Source of the DNA: a bacterium
GTDB lineage: Bacteria; Armatimonadota; Abditibacteriia; Abditibacteriales; Abditibacteriaceae
DNA: 64,000 bases
Assembly (NCBI GenBank): GCA_004172935.1
Contig: SDZD01000008.1
Span: 108,429-172,428, forward strand
Reading direction: 5' to 3'
The stretch's first letter is position 1. Every line of letters starts with the position of its first letter. Both the position numbers and the translations under genes were made by a program. Positions 41,855 through 50,289 of the stretch are shown piece by piece. The notes under the pieces are model-generated. The model had not been told where the DNA came from. It saw only the letters and a program-made list of their open reading frames with translations, and made no database searches.

Positions 41855-44800
41855 TTAGTTGCGGGTGACGAAGCGGTAGGAGCCGGCGTTGGCGGCGAAG
41901 ACTGCGTAGCCGTCTTCCTGCTTGACCCACTGGAGGCCCGTTGACTTGGCGATGGCTTTGCCGCCTTCGGTGACTTTGCTCTGGTCGGTTGCGGGCACGT
42001 AGATCATCGCGGTGGTGTTAGCCGGGATGGTGACATCAAGTTGCAATCCGGTGGCGCTCTTTTTCCAATGGCTCACGATGCGGCCAGAAGCGGAATCGTA
42101 GGTGCCACGCGCGTAAGTGAGGTCGCCCAACACGTGCGGCTTGATAACGATTTTCTGGAAACCGGGTGCGGCGTAGTTGATGCCCGCCAGGTATTTATAG
42201 AACCAGGCACTGACATCGCCGAACATGACGTGGTTGCGCGATTGGTTGCCATTCCACTCTTCCCATAGTGTTGTGGCACCGCGTTCAATCCAGTTGCCAT
42301 AGCTGGGGAAGGTTTTCTGCTGCAGTATCTGGTAAGCGACATCGGCGTGTCCGTTGTCAGCGAGAACGGTGAGCAAGTATTTGGCGCCCAAGATTCCGAC
42401 ATCCATGTGGTAGCCTTGCTTTTTGACTTCAGCGACCAGATTGTCGATGACCTTGGCCTTGTACTGCGGCTCGACTAAGCCCTGATAAACGGCGCAGCTG
42501 AGAGCCGTGAGGCTACCGTTGGCGTACTGGCCCGTTTGTGGGTTGAAGAACTTGGCGTTGAACGCGGTTTTGATGCGTGCGGCCTGATCGGAATACTTTT
42601 TGGCGTCGTCGGTTTTGCCGAGCATCTGCGCCATTTTCGCGATCAGCATCGAATCGACATAGTAGTACGCCGTGCTGGTGACTGCGGCGGGCGTTTGGGT
42701 TTTAGCGGGCAACCAGTCGCCGAGACCGTATTCGATGATGCCGTCCTTCGAGCGCGTGGTGGCGTAATCGACGTAGCGAGCGAGGCGCGGATAGTGCTTC
42801 TCGATCATGGCCTTATCGCCGCGATATTCGTACAGGTACCACACGATGAGCGGATAGGCGCTATCCCAGGCGGGACCGATATTGTAGCCCCAACCTGAAG
42901 TCGGGATAATGCCCGCGAAGTCGCCATTAGGGCCTTGTTCATCGGCGATGTCATCAAGCCACTTCTCGTAGTTGGCGGCACCGTCGAAGTTAAATAGGCC
43001 CAGTTCGGCGGCGAGGTGGGCGTCGCCTGTCCAGCCGTTCTTTTCGCGGTGAGGGCAGTCGGTGGGGATGCTGTGGAAGTTGTTGCGATACGACCAGAGC
43101 GACATTTGCTGAATTTTGTTCAGCATTGGATTGGAGCACTCGAAATTACCAATGGTGGCGAAATCGGAGTGAGCGACCAAACCACGCAAGTTGTCGATAG
43201 TTGGAGTGCCGGGGAAACCAGTGACCTGCACGTACTGGAAGCCGTGATAGGTGAAGCGGGGTTGCCACACTTCGCGCCCGGTGCCTTTGAGGATGTAGGT
43301 ATCGGTCTGGAACACCTGCGAAGGGTCGCGGCGATGAACGAACTCGTCGATGTTGGCCGCATCGAGAGTGCCATCATCATGCAACTTCTCGGCGCACGTC
43401 ATAACGACTTTAGCTCCGGCGGGGCCAGAGATACGCAGTTGAGGAACACCCGCGATGTTTTGGCCGAGGTCGAAGATGAATACGCCCGGTGTTGGCTGGG
43501 TGACTTTGACTGGCGTGATGGTTTGCGTGACACGCACCGGAGGCGCGATTTGAGCCGCCAGAAAGCCCTTTACTGGCTCGACGACTTGAGGCGCCGCCCA
43601 TGAGGCGTCGTTGTAGGTTGGTGTATCCCAACCAGTCTTTTCCAAACGCGCATCGTAGGTTTCGCCCGCCGAGATGCTATCGAAGATGAGCGGCCCCGTA
43701 GAAGCTTTCCAACTACCATCGCTAGTGATGGTCTGGCTGCGTCCATCCTCGTATTCCAAGCGCAATTCCATCAACATTTTCGGTGGGGTGCGCCATGTGG
43801 CGTTCTCGAAATCCCATACCGAAAGGACATGGTCGTCGTAGTGGCCTGTGCCCAGAAGCACGCCGAGCGCGTTCGCCCCAGTCTTCAAATACGAGGTGAC
43901 ATCGTGCGCGACATACAGCGAGCGGCGGTCATAACGAGTCCAACCGGGATCGAGCATGTGGTCGCCCACTTTGCGCCCATTGATGGAGAGTTCGTTGTAG
44001 CCCAGACCGCATAGATAAACCGTAGCGCGGCTCACTTTGCCGTTGACCTCGAAGGTGCGGCGAAAATGGGGAGCGGGGGGCGCGGGCACCTGAACAGTGC
44101 TGCTGACTTTACCCCACGGACCTTCGCCAACTTTGGCGACTTCTTTGGCGGTTACCCAGGCGGCATCATCGTAGTTGGCGTTTTGCCAACCAGCGGGAGC
44201 GGTTTTGCTGGCTTTCCAGGTGCCATCGGTCAGAACCGACAGTGGCTGCCCGCCATCGAATTTCACGTCCAACTGGGTCGCGAGGCCCGCTGCCGTGCCT
44301 TCATTGGCGATTTGGACGGCAACCACATTGTTACCTGCGACGAGCTGTTGGCCGACATCAAAAACATCGCGGGTTTTCCATGAGTCGTGGCTGGTTCCGA
44401 CTTGCTTCCCGTTAACGAAGATGGTTGCGCTGTTATCGGCGGCGACGCGCAAGCTGGCGCCACTGATTTTGCGGTCGGCGGGCAAATTGACCACGCGACG
44501 AAAATAGCGGGTTTCTTCGGGCGCGTTGCGCAGCGGGTCGCCTTCGGGATACCAAATCCATGAAGCGCCTTGAAGCGTTGGAATAACGGGTTGCGGTGCA
44601 GCAGGTGGGGTGTAGCCAATCCACTGGCCGTGCCAGTCGGATTTTTGCAGCAAGCCCATTTCCCACACCGAGGCCGCGCTGTAGGCCGAGGTTTGGGCTT
44701 TATTATCCCAAACACGCACTTTCCAGTAGCAACGAGTGCGCGAACCCAGAGGTTTGCCAGCATAGGCAATCTGGTTCAACGGCGATTTTACCTGTCCGCT

Positions 44801-45076
44801 ATCCCACAGATCGCCTTTGTTTTGGGCCAACAGGGCGGATGTGGAAGCGACCAGAACTTGGTAGGCGCTTTGATTCCAACCGCGCACTTTGGAGTCGGAT
44901 ACCCAGCTGAGACGAGGGCTTGGAGCCTCGACGCCGATAGGTTTATCAATACCCTCACAACTTAATTTGCCCAGAGAAACAGAAGAAGCCGCTTGAGATT
45001 GCATATGTACAGAGAAAAGGACGCACATTGGAAGTGCGTAGCGAGTCCAGAATTTCACTGGTGGCGATTTTACCAT
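41855..45076 (-). CDS. Glycoside hydrolase family 78 alpha-L-rhamnosidase, secreted
   Basis: 1,073 residues. The N-terminus MVKSPPVKFWTRYALPMCVL with cleavage after QSQA is a Sec signal, so ATG 45076 is preferred over the longer frame to 45133. The order of domains is typical of GH78: an N-terminal fibronectin-like domain (SPRLSWVSD), a bacterial alpha-L-rhamnosidase N-terminal/galactose-binding pair (SGASLRVAADNSATIFVNG, FRRTFEVNGKVSRATVYL), the (alpha/alpha)6 catalytic barrel with TDCPHREKNGWTGDA and the acidic cluster, and a C-terminal beta domain (HVLGDLTYARGTYDS). It cuts terminal alpha-L-rhamnose from plant glycosides, pectin rhamnogalacturonan or bacterial polysaccharides. The single frame is intact. 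Confidence 0.93.
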   Translation of the reverse strand: MVKSPPVKFWTRYALPMCVLFSVHMQSQAASSVSLGKLSCEGIDKPIGVEAPSPRLSWVSDSKVRGWNQSAYQVLVASTSALLAQNKGDLWDSGQVKSPLNQIAYAGKPLGSRTRCYWKVRVWDNKAQTSAYSAASVWEMGLLQKSDWHGQWIGYTPPAAPQPVIPTLQGASWIWYPEGDPLRNAPEETRYFRRVVNLPADRKISGASLRVAADNSATIFVNGKQVGTSHDSWKTRDVFDVGQQLVAGNNVVAVQIANEGTAAGLATQLDVKFDGGQPLSVLTDGTWKASKTAPAGWQNANYDDAAWVTAKEVAKVGEGPWGKVSSTVQVPAPPAPHFRRTFEVNGKVSRATVYLCGLGYNELSINGRKVGDHMLDPGWTRYDRRSLYVAHDVTSYLKTGANALGVLLGTGHYDDHVLSVWDFENATWRTPPKMLMELRLEYEDGRSQTITSDGSWKASTGPLIFDSISAGETYDARLEKTGWDTPTYNDASWAAPQVVEPVKGFLAAQIAPPVRVTQTITPVKVTQPTPGVFIFDLGQNIAGVPQLRISGPAGAKVVMTCAEKLHDDGTLDAANIDEFVHRRDPSQVFQTDTYILKGTGREVWQPRFTYHGFQYVQVTGFPGTPTIDNLRGLVAHSDFATIGNFECSNPMLNKIQQMSLWSYRNNFHSIPTDCPHREKNGWTGDAHLAAELGLFNFDGAANYEKWLDDIADEQGPNGDFAGIIPTSGWGYNIGPAWDSAYPLIVWYLYEYRGDKAMIEKHYPRLARYVDYATTRSKDGIIEYGLGDWLPAKTQTPAAVTSTAYYYVDSMLIAKMAQMLGKTDDAKKYSDQAARIKTAFNAKFFNPQTGQYANGSLTALSCAVYQGLVEPQYKAKVIDNLVAEVKKQGYHMDVGILGAKYLLTVLADNGHADVAYQILQQKTFPSYGNWIERGATTLWEEWNGNQSRNHVMFGDVSAWFYKYLAGINYAAPGFQKIVIKPHVLGDLTYARGTYDSASGRIVSHWKKSATGLQLDVTIPANTTAMIYVPATDQSKVTEGGKAIAKSTGLQWVKQEDGYAVFAANAGSYRFVTRN

Positions 45077-45155
45077 AACGTTATGGAGATTCTTTAGGTG
45101 AGGGCACCCGGAAATAGTCAATAACTGGGACAACTTCTGCGAACCAAAGTAACGA

Positions 45156-45185
45156 AAACGCCCGCCGAAATCTCGGCGGGCGTTT
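45156..45185 (-). terminator. Terminator of the nitrite/sulfite reductase gene
   Basis: A 13-base perfect stem (45156-45168 with 45173-45185, core GCCCGCCGA) with a 4-base loop; on the minus strand TTCGTT follows. It sits just after the reductase stop at 45191. Confidence 0.85.
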
Positions 45186-45190
45186 GGTTT

Positions 45191-46849
45191 TTAGAACAAC
45201 AGTTCCAGTTCTTCATCGGTCTGTCGCTCAACAAACTTAGCGAAGGATTCTTCGCCCTGACGGGTTGTTTGATAGGTCTCGATGATCTTTTTGACGGTGA
45301 CTTCGAGGATGTCGCCGTCGATACGCTTGATGCGGCGGTTGAAACGCGCATCGCTGCCCAGAGCGCCGCCCAAGAACACGTCGAAGTGTTCTTTGAGAAC
45401 ACCGTCCACCTTTTTCTGGCATCCCTGGAAACCGATGTCGGCGATCCAGTGCTGGCCGCATGAGTTCGGGCAACCATTGATGTTGACGCGGAAATGCTCC
45501 GCCTCAGAGAACTTCACGTTCTCGTCCAACCACAGCGCCACGTCCTTGGCGCGGTTCTTGGTTTCGGCCACGGCGAGGTTGCAATATTGGATTCCGGTGC
45601 AAGCCACCATGCCGCTGTACAATGGCGACGGCGCCACATTGAAGCCCAGAGCTGCGACTTTTTGCAGCACAGTCGCGACGTTCTCGTTCTTGACGTTGGG
45701 GATGTAGAACGACTGCATCACCGTGAAACGCACTTCGCCCGAACCATATTCATCGGCGATGTCCGCGATGGCATCCCACTGATCGGAAGTCACGCGACCA
45801 CCGATGACAGGCACGCCGATGTAGCTCAAGCCTTCCTGAATCTGAGCATGGGCGCCGTAGTGGTCTTCGTAGCCCTTGTAATTGGTTGGCTGTGGCTCGG
45901 CCTCTTCCATCTTGTAGCCCAATACCTTCTCGGCTTCCTCGCGGAATTTGGCGGCGCCCCAATCGGCGATGAGGTACTTGATGCGCGCGTGTTTGCGGCT
46001 CTTACGATAACCAAAGTCGCGGTAGGTCTGGGTGATGGCTTCCATCACTTTCATCGCCTCTTCTTCCTTGACGAACACATTCAAGTCCTGAGCGATGTGT
46101 GGTTCAGTCGAAAGCCCTCCGCCGACCAATACTCCAAAACCGACACGACCATCGGAGCGCTTAACGCCATAGAACGATAGGTCGTTGATCTCAACTTGGC
46201 CGCCCGCACGATGACCCAAAATGGCGACCTTGTATTTGCGGGGCAGGTCGGCGTATTCGGGAGCTGTCGAGAAGAAGTAGTTGGCTTCATTCATGAACGG
46301 CAATGGGTCGATCACCTGTTCAGGCTCGATGCCCGTCAACGGCGAAGTCACGATGTTACGAGTCACGTCGCCGCAAGCACCGAAGAAGCCCTTGTTTACG
46401 CCAAGGTCGATCTTTTCCAGGTCGTCCGTGATGGCGGGCATATTCTCGATAGTCAGCCAGTGCAACTGAATCGCTTGGCGCGTGGTGATGTCGGCGATAG
46501 AGTCGGCGTATTTGCGTGCAATCGAAGCAAAGCCGCGAATCTGGTTGGTCGGAGCGATGCCGCCCGCCACCTTGATTCGCATCATGAAGTAGCCATCTTT
46601 GGGACGTTGTTGATAAACACCGACCCACTTGAAGCGCTCCATATCGTCTTCGGTGATGGAGGAATAGCCGTTTTTGGCGTAGTTCTCGACGATGTCCTTC
46701 CACACCAAGGGGGGTAACTTCTCGATTTTGATGCGTTCGTTGCGTGTTAAGTTGGCGCGCTCATCACCTAAAGCGGCGAGGGTCGCGGGGCGACCATCCT
46801 CCACAAATTTGAGCTTGGCGGCACGTAGGTTCTTCGGATCGACTGACAT
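45191..46849 (-). CDS. Siroheme nitrite/sulfite reductase (ferredoxin type)
   Basis: 552 residues, the usual length for ferredoxin-dependent NirA/SiR enzymes that reduce nitrite to ammonia or sulfite to sulfide with six electrons. The two ferrodoxin-like half domains repeat (YQQRPKDGYFMMRIKV, then SYIGVPVIGGRVTS). The siroheme-4Fe4S ligands are all present: CTGIQYC (C-x5-C) and CPNSC (C-x3-C). Sequence alone does not separate nitrite from sulfite use. The YeiE/YeiH pair at 31857-33891 hints at sulfite handling, whereas no nitrate reductase is in the window. It is monocistronic with its own terminator. Confidence 0.92.
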   Translation of the reverse strand: MSVDPKNLRAAKLKFVEDGRPATLAALGDERANLTRNERIKIEKLPPLVWKDIVENYAKNGYSSITEDDMERFKWVGVYQQRPKDGYFMMRIKVAGGIAPTNQIRGFASIARKYADSIADITTRQAIQLHWLTIENMPAITDDLEKIDLGVNKGFFGACGDVTRNIVTSPLTGIEPEQVIDPLPFMNEANYFFSTAPEYADLPRKYKVAILGHRAGGQVEINDLSFYGVKRSDGRVGFGVLVGGGLSTEPHIAQDLNVFVKEEEAMKVMEAITQTYRDFGYRKSRKHARIKYLIADWGAAKFREEAEKVLGYKMEEAEPQPTNYKGYEDHYGAHAQIQEGLSYIGVPVIGGRVTSDQWDAIADIADEYGSGEVRFTVMQSFYIPNVKNENVATVLQKVAALGFNVAPSPLYSGMVACTGIQYCNLAVAETKNRAKDVALWLDENVKFSEAEHFRVNINGCPNSCGQHWIADIGFQGCQKKVDGVLKEHFDVFLGGALGSDARFNRRIKRIDGDILEVTVKKIIETYQTTRQGEESFAKFVERQTDEELELLF

Positions 46850-46962
46850 GATGGAATAGGGTTTAGCAAATCTCTACTTCATGAGTAGGAACTAATGCCA
46901 ATCGCCCTCATATATGCCAACTATAGCGCCGATATGCCCCCAACAATCGGCATAGGCACCCT

Positions 46963-47391
46963 CTAGCGCGGCGCACCGCCGCGTAATCGCGCTTCCAACA
47001 CATCCAAATCTGCGCGCTCTTTGTCGCTCAACTCCGCGAAAGACGACTCGATTTCCTGCTGTATACCCTGCAAATAGCCCACGACATTCACTCCATCACG
47101 TTCGGGCAGCGAGGCATCGAGCCGGACACGCGCCCGCGTGAACTGGCGCGCGGTGCCTACAAAGTTGCCACGCCGAAACTGAAAAATCGACACGGCGCCG
47201 TGAATGAGGCCCTGTAAGAACTGTTTACGCGCGGGGTCGGCTTCGACTTTCCACACATCTTCGAGGGCTTCGTGGCATCCCCAGAACTTTTCCTCGCGCC
47301 ACAAATGCCAAAATTCGGCTAAATCGAGGGCCGAGTTTTCGGGTGGCTCGAAGGGTAAATGACCAGTTGGTGGGTTTTCAGGAAGTGGCAT
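46963..47391 (-). CDS. DUF309 family protein
   Basis: 142 residues, helical. FWGCHEALEDVWK and FLQGLIHGAVSIFQFRRGNFVG are the DUF309 signatures (the HEALE motif and the QGLI helix). The family is widespread in bacteria and plastids, with a metal-site-like His-Glu pair, but has no established function. It lies upstream of the reductase gene in the same direction with a 113-base gap, so linkage is uncertain. Confidence 0.85.
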   Translation of the reverse strand: MPLPENPPTGHLPFEPPENSALDLAEFWHLWREEKFWGCHEALEDVWKVEADPARKQFLQGLIHGAVSIFQFRRGNFVGTARQFTRARVRLDASLPERDGVNVVGYLQGIQQEIESSFAELSDKERADLDVLEARLRGGAPR

Positions 47392-47408
47392 CCGCTTCCA
47401 TAGTGTGA

Positions 47409-47446
47409 GAAATCTCCCGCTTCGTCAAAACCAAACGGGAGATTTC
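47409..47446 (-). terminator. Terminator after the 47462-47659 gene
   Basis: GAAATCTCCCG (47409-47419) pairs perfectly with CGGGAGATTTC (47436-47446). It lies 15 bases past the stop of the small minus-strand gene and before the DUF309 start. There is no strong T run after the stem. Confidence 0.7.
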
Positions 47447-47461
47447 ACTGACAGTTTCAAT

Positions 47462-47659
47462 TCAGCGCATCCCCAGATGGCGCTGTTTTTCGGCGGGTAA
47501 TTCGTAAATTACGAAAGCGCATAAATCCCCATCCTTATCGTTCACGGTCATGCTGTAGGGAATAGCGTGGGTGAAATTGACCCACTTGTTGATCTCTTCG
47601 GCCAAAGCCTCGTTGTTGCTGCCCCGAAAGGTTTTGACCTGACGCAGAGTGGTTGACAT
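47462..47659 (-). CDS. Small Cse60-like protein
   Basis: 65 residues. The layout KTFRGSNNEALAEEINKW then DGDLCAFVIYEL resembles the Cse60 family of small sporulation-associated proteins (short basic strand, helix with EEIN, then a CAFVIYE strand). Cse60 is named from Bacillus, but homologues occur in non-sporulating bacteria and nothing else here suggests spores. The gene stands alone with its own terminator. Function unknown. Confidence 0.6.
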   Translation of the reverse strand: MSTTLRQVKTFRGSNNEALAEEINKWVNFTHAIPYSMTVNDKDGDLCAFVIYELPAEKQRHLGMR

Positions 47660-47851
47660 ATAAGTGCGGTTAAAAACAACAGGCTCGCTTGAGCTGCGAC
47701 TTCACCTGTTATGTTCTTGTGCGGAACATAACGCCCATTTCAACACGCGAAGGCAACGGGCGCAAGGGGGTTATTCTCCCTGCTTTACACCCGATTAAAA
47801 ATTAATCTGACGAGCAACAATTAAGCTCAATTTGCCAGAATTAATAAGCAC

Positions 47852-48328
47852 ATGATGAATGAATCGTATCTCATGGTTCGCCGCCACCCCTATGAAGAAC
47901 CCGATCATACGCAACTAGAATTTATTGTTTCCAATGGTTCATTTACTGGAGGAATTGATTTCTACTGCGGTGTCGATGACATTGCGAATATTGGCACAGC
48001 GTTGAGGGCATTTCCTCGTTCAATTAGCGATGAATACGTGTATGAGTACGGCTCACCAGTAGCAAGTAAACGCTTTTATCGCCACTTTAGATTGCGCGCG
48101 TACACAATTGACCGTTCGGGACACTGCGCCCTACAAATCACGATAAATCTCAATCGAGATGAACCGGAAGAAGGAATATGTCGCTTCTCCATGCGTTGTG
48201 AACCGTGGTCGTTAGAACGTTTAGGCAACCTATTTCTCGCCTTCGCTCGCCTCGAACATCTAGAATTCAAATGGGTTCCCAACACCGAAATAGAAGAGAT
48301 GTACACGGAGTATCAAGGACACTGGTAG
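47852..48328 (+). CDS. Hypothetical protein upstream of SPFH gene, immunity-like
   Basis: 158 residues, no signal peptide and no family I can name. The sequence alternates strands and helices (IDFYCGVDDIANIG, CALQITINLNRDEPEEG) and ends with LGNLFLAFARLEHLEFKW, a style seen in WapI-type and other polymorphic-toxin immunity proteins. Its composition is more AT-rich than its neighbours, hinting at acquisition. It precedes the SPFH gene by 13 bases and lies in a group with SMI1/KNR4 and barstar genes. ATG 47852 and ATG 47855 are equally possible starts. The immunity role is inference from context. Confidence 0.6.
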   Translation: MMNESYLMVRRHPYEEPDHTQLEFIVSNGSFTGGIDFYCGVDDIANIGTALRAFPRSISDEYVYEYGSPVASKRFYRHFRLRAYTIDRSGHCALQITINLNRDEPEEGICRFSMRCEPWSLERLGNLFLAFARLEHLEFKWVPNTEIEEMYTEYQGHW

Positions 48329-48341
48329 TTGCTACCTCATC

Positions 48342-49268
48342 ATGTTTGGAATTCGCTTCTTCAAAGGTTTGCCGACTGAATACGTACTTCGCTACCGTTC
48401 GGGCAAGGTTGTGGCGCGAGGGACAGGGCTGGCGTTTTATTACTCGGCCTACAACACCCAAATCGTCGCGGTGCCGACGGCTTCGAGCGATGGCAACTTC
48501 ATCTTCAACGAAGTGACGCGCAATTTCCAGAATCTGGCTGTGCAGGGGCAGTTCACCTACCGCATCGCCGAACCGGATGTCGCGGCGGCGCTGCTCAACT
48601 TCTCTATTGACCCGCGCACAAGGGCTTATATCAACTCCGACCCCGAACGGCTGGCAGGGCGTGTCGCGAACGTGATTCAAACCCAGACGCGCGCCCTTGT
48701 CGGCGCCCGCTCGCTCGAAGAGGTGCTGGCCGATGCACAGAACATGGCGACGCAGGTTCTCGAATCGGTGCGCGCCAATAATTTGCTCGCCGCGCTGGGA
48801 GTCGAGTTACTGGGCGTGTTCTTCGTGGGCATCAAGCCCACGCCAGAAGTCGCCAAAGCCCTGGAAGCCCCCTATCGCGAGGCGTTGCTACGCGCCGCCG
48901 ATGAAGCGGTGTATTCGCGGCGCGCGGCGGCTGTCGAGGAAGAGCGCAAGATTAAGCAAAACGAACTGGCGACCGATGTCACGCTGGAAAATAATCGTCG
49001 CGAACTCATCGAATTGAAGGGACAGAACACCGAACAGGAAGCCGAATTTCGCGGGCGGGCCTTCGAGCTTGAAGCGGGCTATCGTGCCCGCGCGCTGGGC
49101 GCCGAAACCGAAGTGTTCGCCGGGCTGGACCCGCGTTTGGTGTTGGCACTCGCGATACGCCAATTGGGAGTGAATGCCGCTCGTATTGGCAACCTGAATA
49201 TCACACCCGAAATTCTGGCCTCGCTACTGGAAAACCGGGAGGTACCACCCGAAAATAACAAGCCATGA
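48342..49268 (+). CDS. SPFH/band-7 domain protein
   Basis: 308 residues. The SPFH domain spans about 10-190 (YRSGKVVARGTGLAFYY, VQGQFTYRIAEPD, ALGVELLGVFFVGIKPTPEV), followed by a charged coiled-coil (EEERKIKQNELATDV, NNRRELIELKG) typical of flotillin/prohibitin-like oligomers. No transmembrane helix is obvious at the N-terminus, so it may associate with membrane peripherally. Its stop overlaps the ATG of the SMI1/KNR4 gene (ATGATGG), so the two are coupled. SPFH proteins organise membrane microdomains and proteases; the partner here is unknown. Confidence 0.88.
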   Translation: MFGIRFFKGLPTEYVLRYRSGKVVARGTGLAFYYSAYNTQIVAVPTASSDGNFIFNEVTRNFQNLAVQGQFTYRIAEPDVAAALLNFSIDPRTRAYINSDPERLAGRVANVIQTQTRALVGARSLEEVLADAQNMATQVLESVRANNLLAALGVELLGVFFVGIKPTPEVAKALEAPYREALLRAADEAVYSRRAAAVEEERKIKQNELATDVTLENNRRELIELKGQNTEQEAEFRGRAFELEAGYRARALGAETEVFAGLDPRLVLALAIRQLGVNAARIGNLNITPEILASLLENREVPPENNKP

Positions 49269-49753
49269 TGGTCGAGAATCCCAATCCCTACGGCGCGCTT
49301 GAGGTCGCCCAACTAGAAGAGTTCGAGAAGACCATCGGAGCCAAACTCCCCGAAGAATACCGCGCATTTTTACTAAAGTACAACGGTGGTAGACCTACAA
49401 GACGCGCTTTCATGGCGCCGGATGACCCGTTAGACGAAGACAGCAACTGGAGTGAGCGCGAGGTGGTCGGGTTTTATGGGCTGCATGAACAAGATGTTGC
49501 CATCGAGCGAGACACGATGGACGCCTTCAAGCTCAGCGAGGCGTGGCAGGATTTACAAACCGATTTCCCCGGCAAAACGCTGTTACCAATCAGCCAAGAT
49601 TGGAGCGGTAGTTACATTTGCCTGCAATTGGGTAAGGAGAAGTTGGGAGAAATCTGCTTCTTCGACCACGATTATGAAGTGGAAACAAAATTAGCTGACA
49701 ATTTTATTGCGTTCGGCGCCATGCTCACCGAAAGCACCGAAGACGCGGATTAG
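49265..49753 (+). CDS. SMI1/KNR4 (SUKH) family protein
   Basis: 162 residues with the SUKH-fold signature: LEEFEKTIGAKLPEEYRAFLLKYNGG, SWLP-like LPISQDWSGSYICLQL and the strand GEICFFDHD. SUKH proteins are mostly immunity proteins that neutralise contact-dependent or polymorphic toxins, and they also occur as general adaptor domains. It is translationally coupled to the SPFH gene (4-base overlap). Its stop codon shares bases with the stop of the convergent barstar gene (49750-49753). No cognate toxin gene is in the window. Confidence 0.87.
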   Translation: MMVENPNPYGALEVAQLEEFEKTIGAKLPEEYRAFLLKYNGGRPTRRAFMAPDDPLDEDSNWSEREVVGFYGLHEQDVAIERDTMDAFKLSEAWQDLQTDFPGKTLLPISQDWSGSYICLQLGKEKLGEICFFDHDYEVETKLADNFIAFGAMLTESTEDAD

Positions 49754-50265
49754 AGGGCGAGTCTGTCTTTATCAAGCCACTCTTTGCGGTTCCATTGAGT
49801 AGAGCGGGCACCAATGGGTTCGAGTTTTATCGAAGGGTCGTTCGATTGGACGAGGGCTATAAATCGACGACCGCAAAGCAGATTATTTCTGGACTGATCT
49901 GCGATAATCTCCAAAATTTGCTGAGCGTAGTGGGGGTGCAGTCCATGAAAAGAATCGAAGTTTGTGAAAACGAGAACGAGGCCACTTTCTATAGGGACTT
50001 TGACATCGCCCAGAAAATCGTTGAAGCCATCGAGATTGGAAACTTCAAACGGGAAATCCAATCGCGCCCCTACCTCTCGAAGCACATCGCTCTTTTCAAC
50101 GTAGGCACTACAGGCGAAATCATGAACGATGTACCCGCGCTCTTCGAAGTAAGTAACCATCTCCTGCAAAATGGGGGGCTTATGGAACAGCGCCACGGGG
50201 CCGCTGCGAAATAGTTCAAAGATGGGCCATTCTTCGCGAATGCTGTTGTCGTCGAATACTGCCAT
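49750..50265 (-). CDS. Barstar-like ribonuclease inhibitor
   Basis: 171 residues. The central part has the barstar pattern: a first strand and helix (YIVHDFACSAYVEKSDVL), then LDFPFEVSNLDGFNDFLGD with the aromatic/acidic loop that plugs the barnase active site, and the helix AQQILEIIADQSRN. The N-terminal extension and the C-terminal tail are longer than in Bacillus barstar (90 residues). Barstar relatives act as immunity to secreted RNases. The adjacent SMI1/KNR4 gene supports an immunity role. No barnase gene is nearby. Confidence 0.8.
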   Translation of the reverse strand: MAVFDDNSIREEWPIFELFRSGPVALFHKPPILQEMVTYFEERGYIVHDFACSAYVEKSDVLREVGARLDFPFEVSNLDGFNDFLGDVKVPIESGLVLVFTNFDSFHGLHPHYAQQILEIIADQSRNNLLCGRRFIALVQSNDPSIKLEPIGARSTQWNRKEWLDKDRLAL

Positions 50266-50289
50266 GTTCGACTATTAACTTAACACGCC

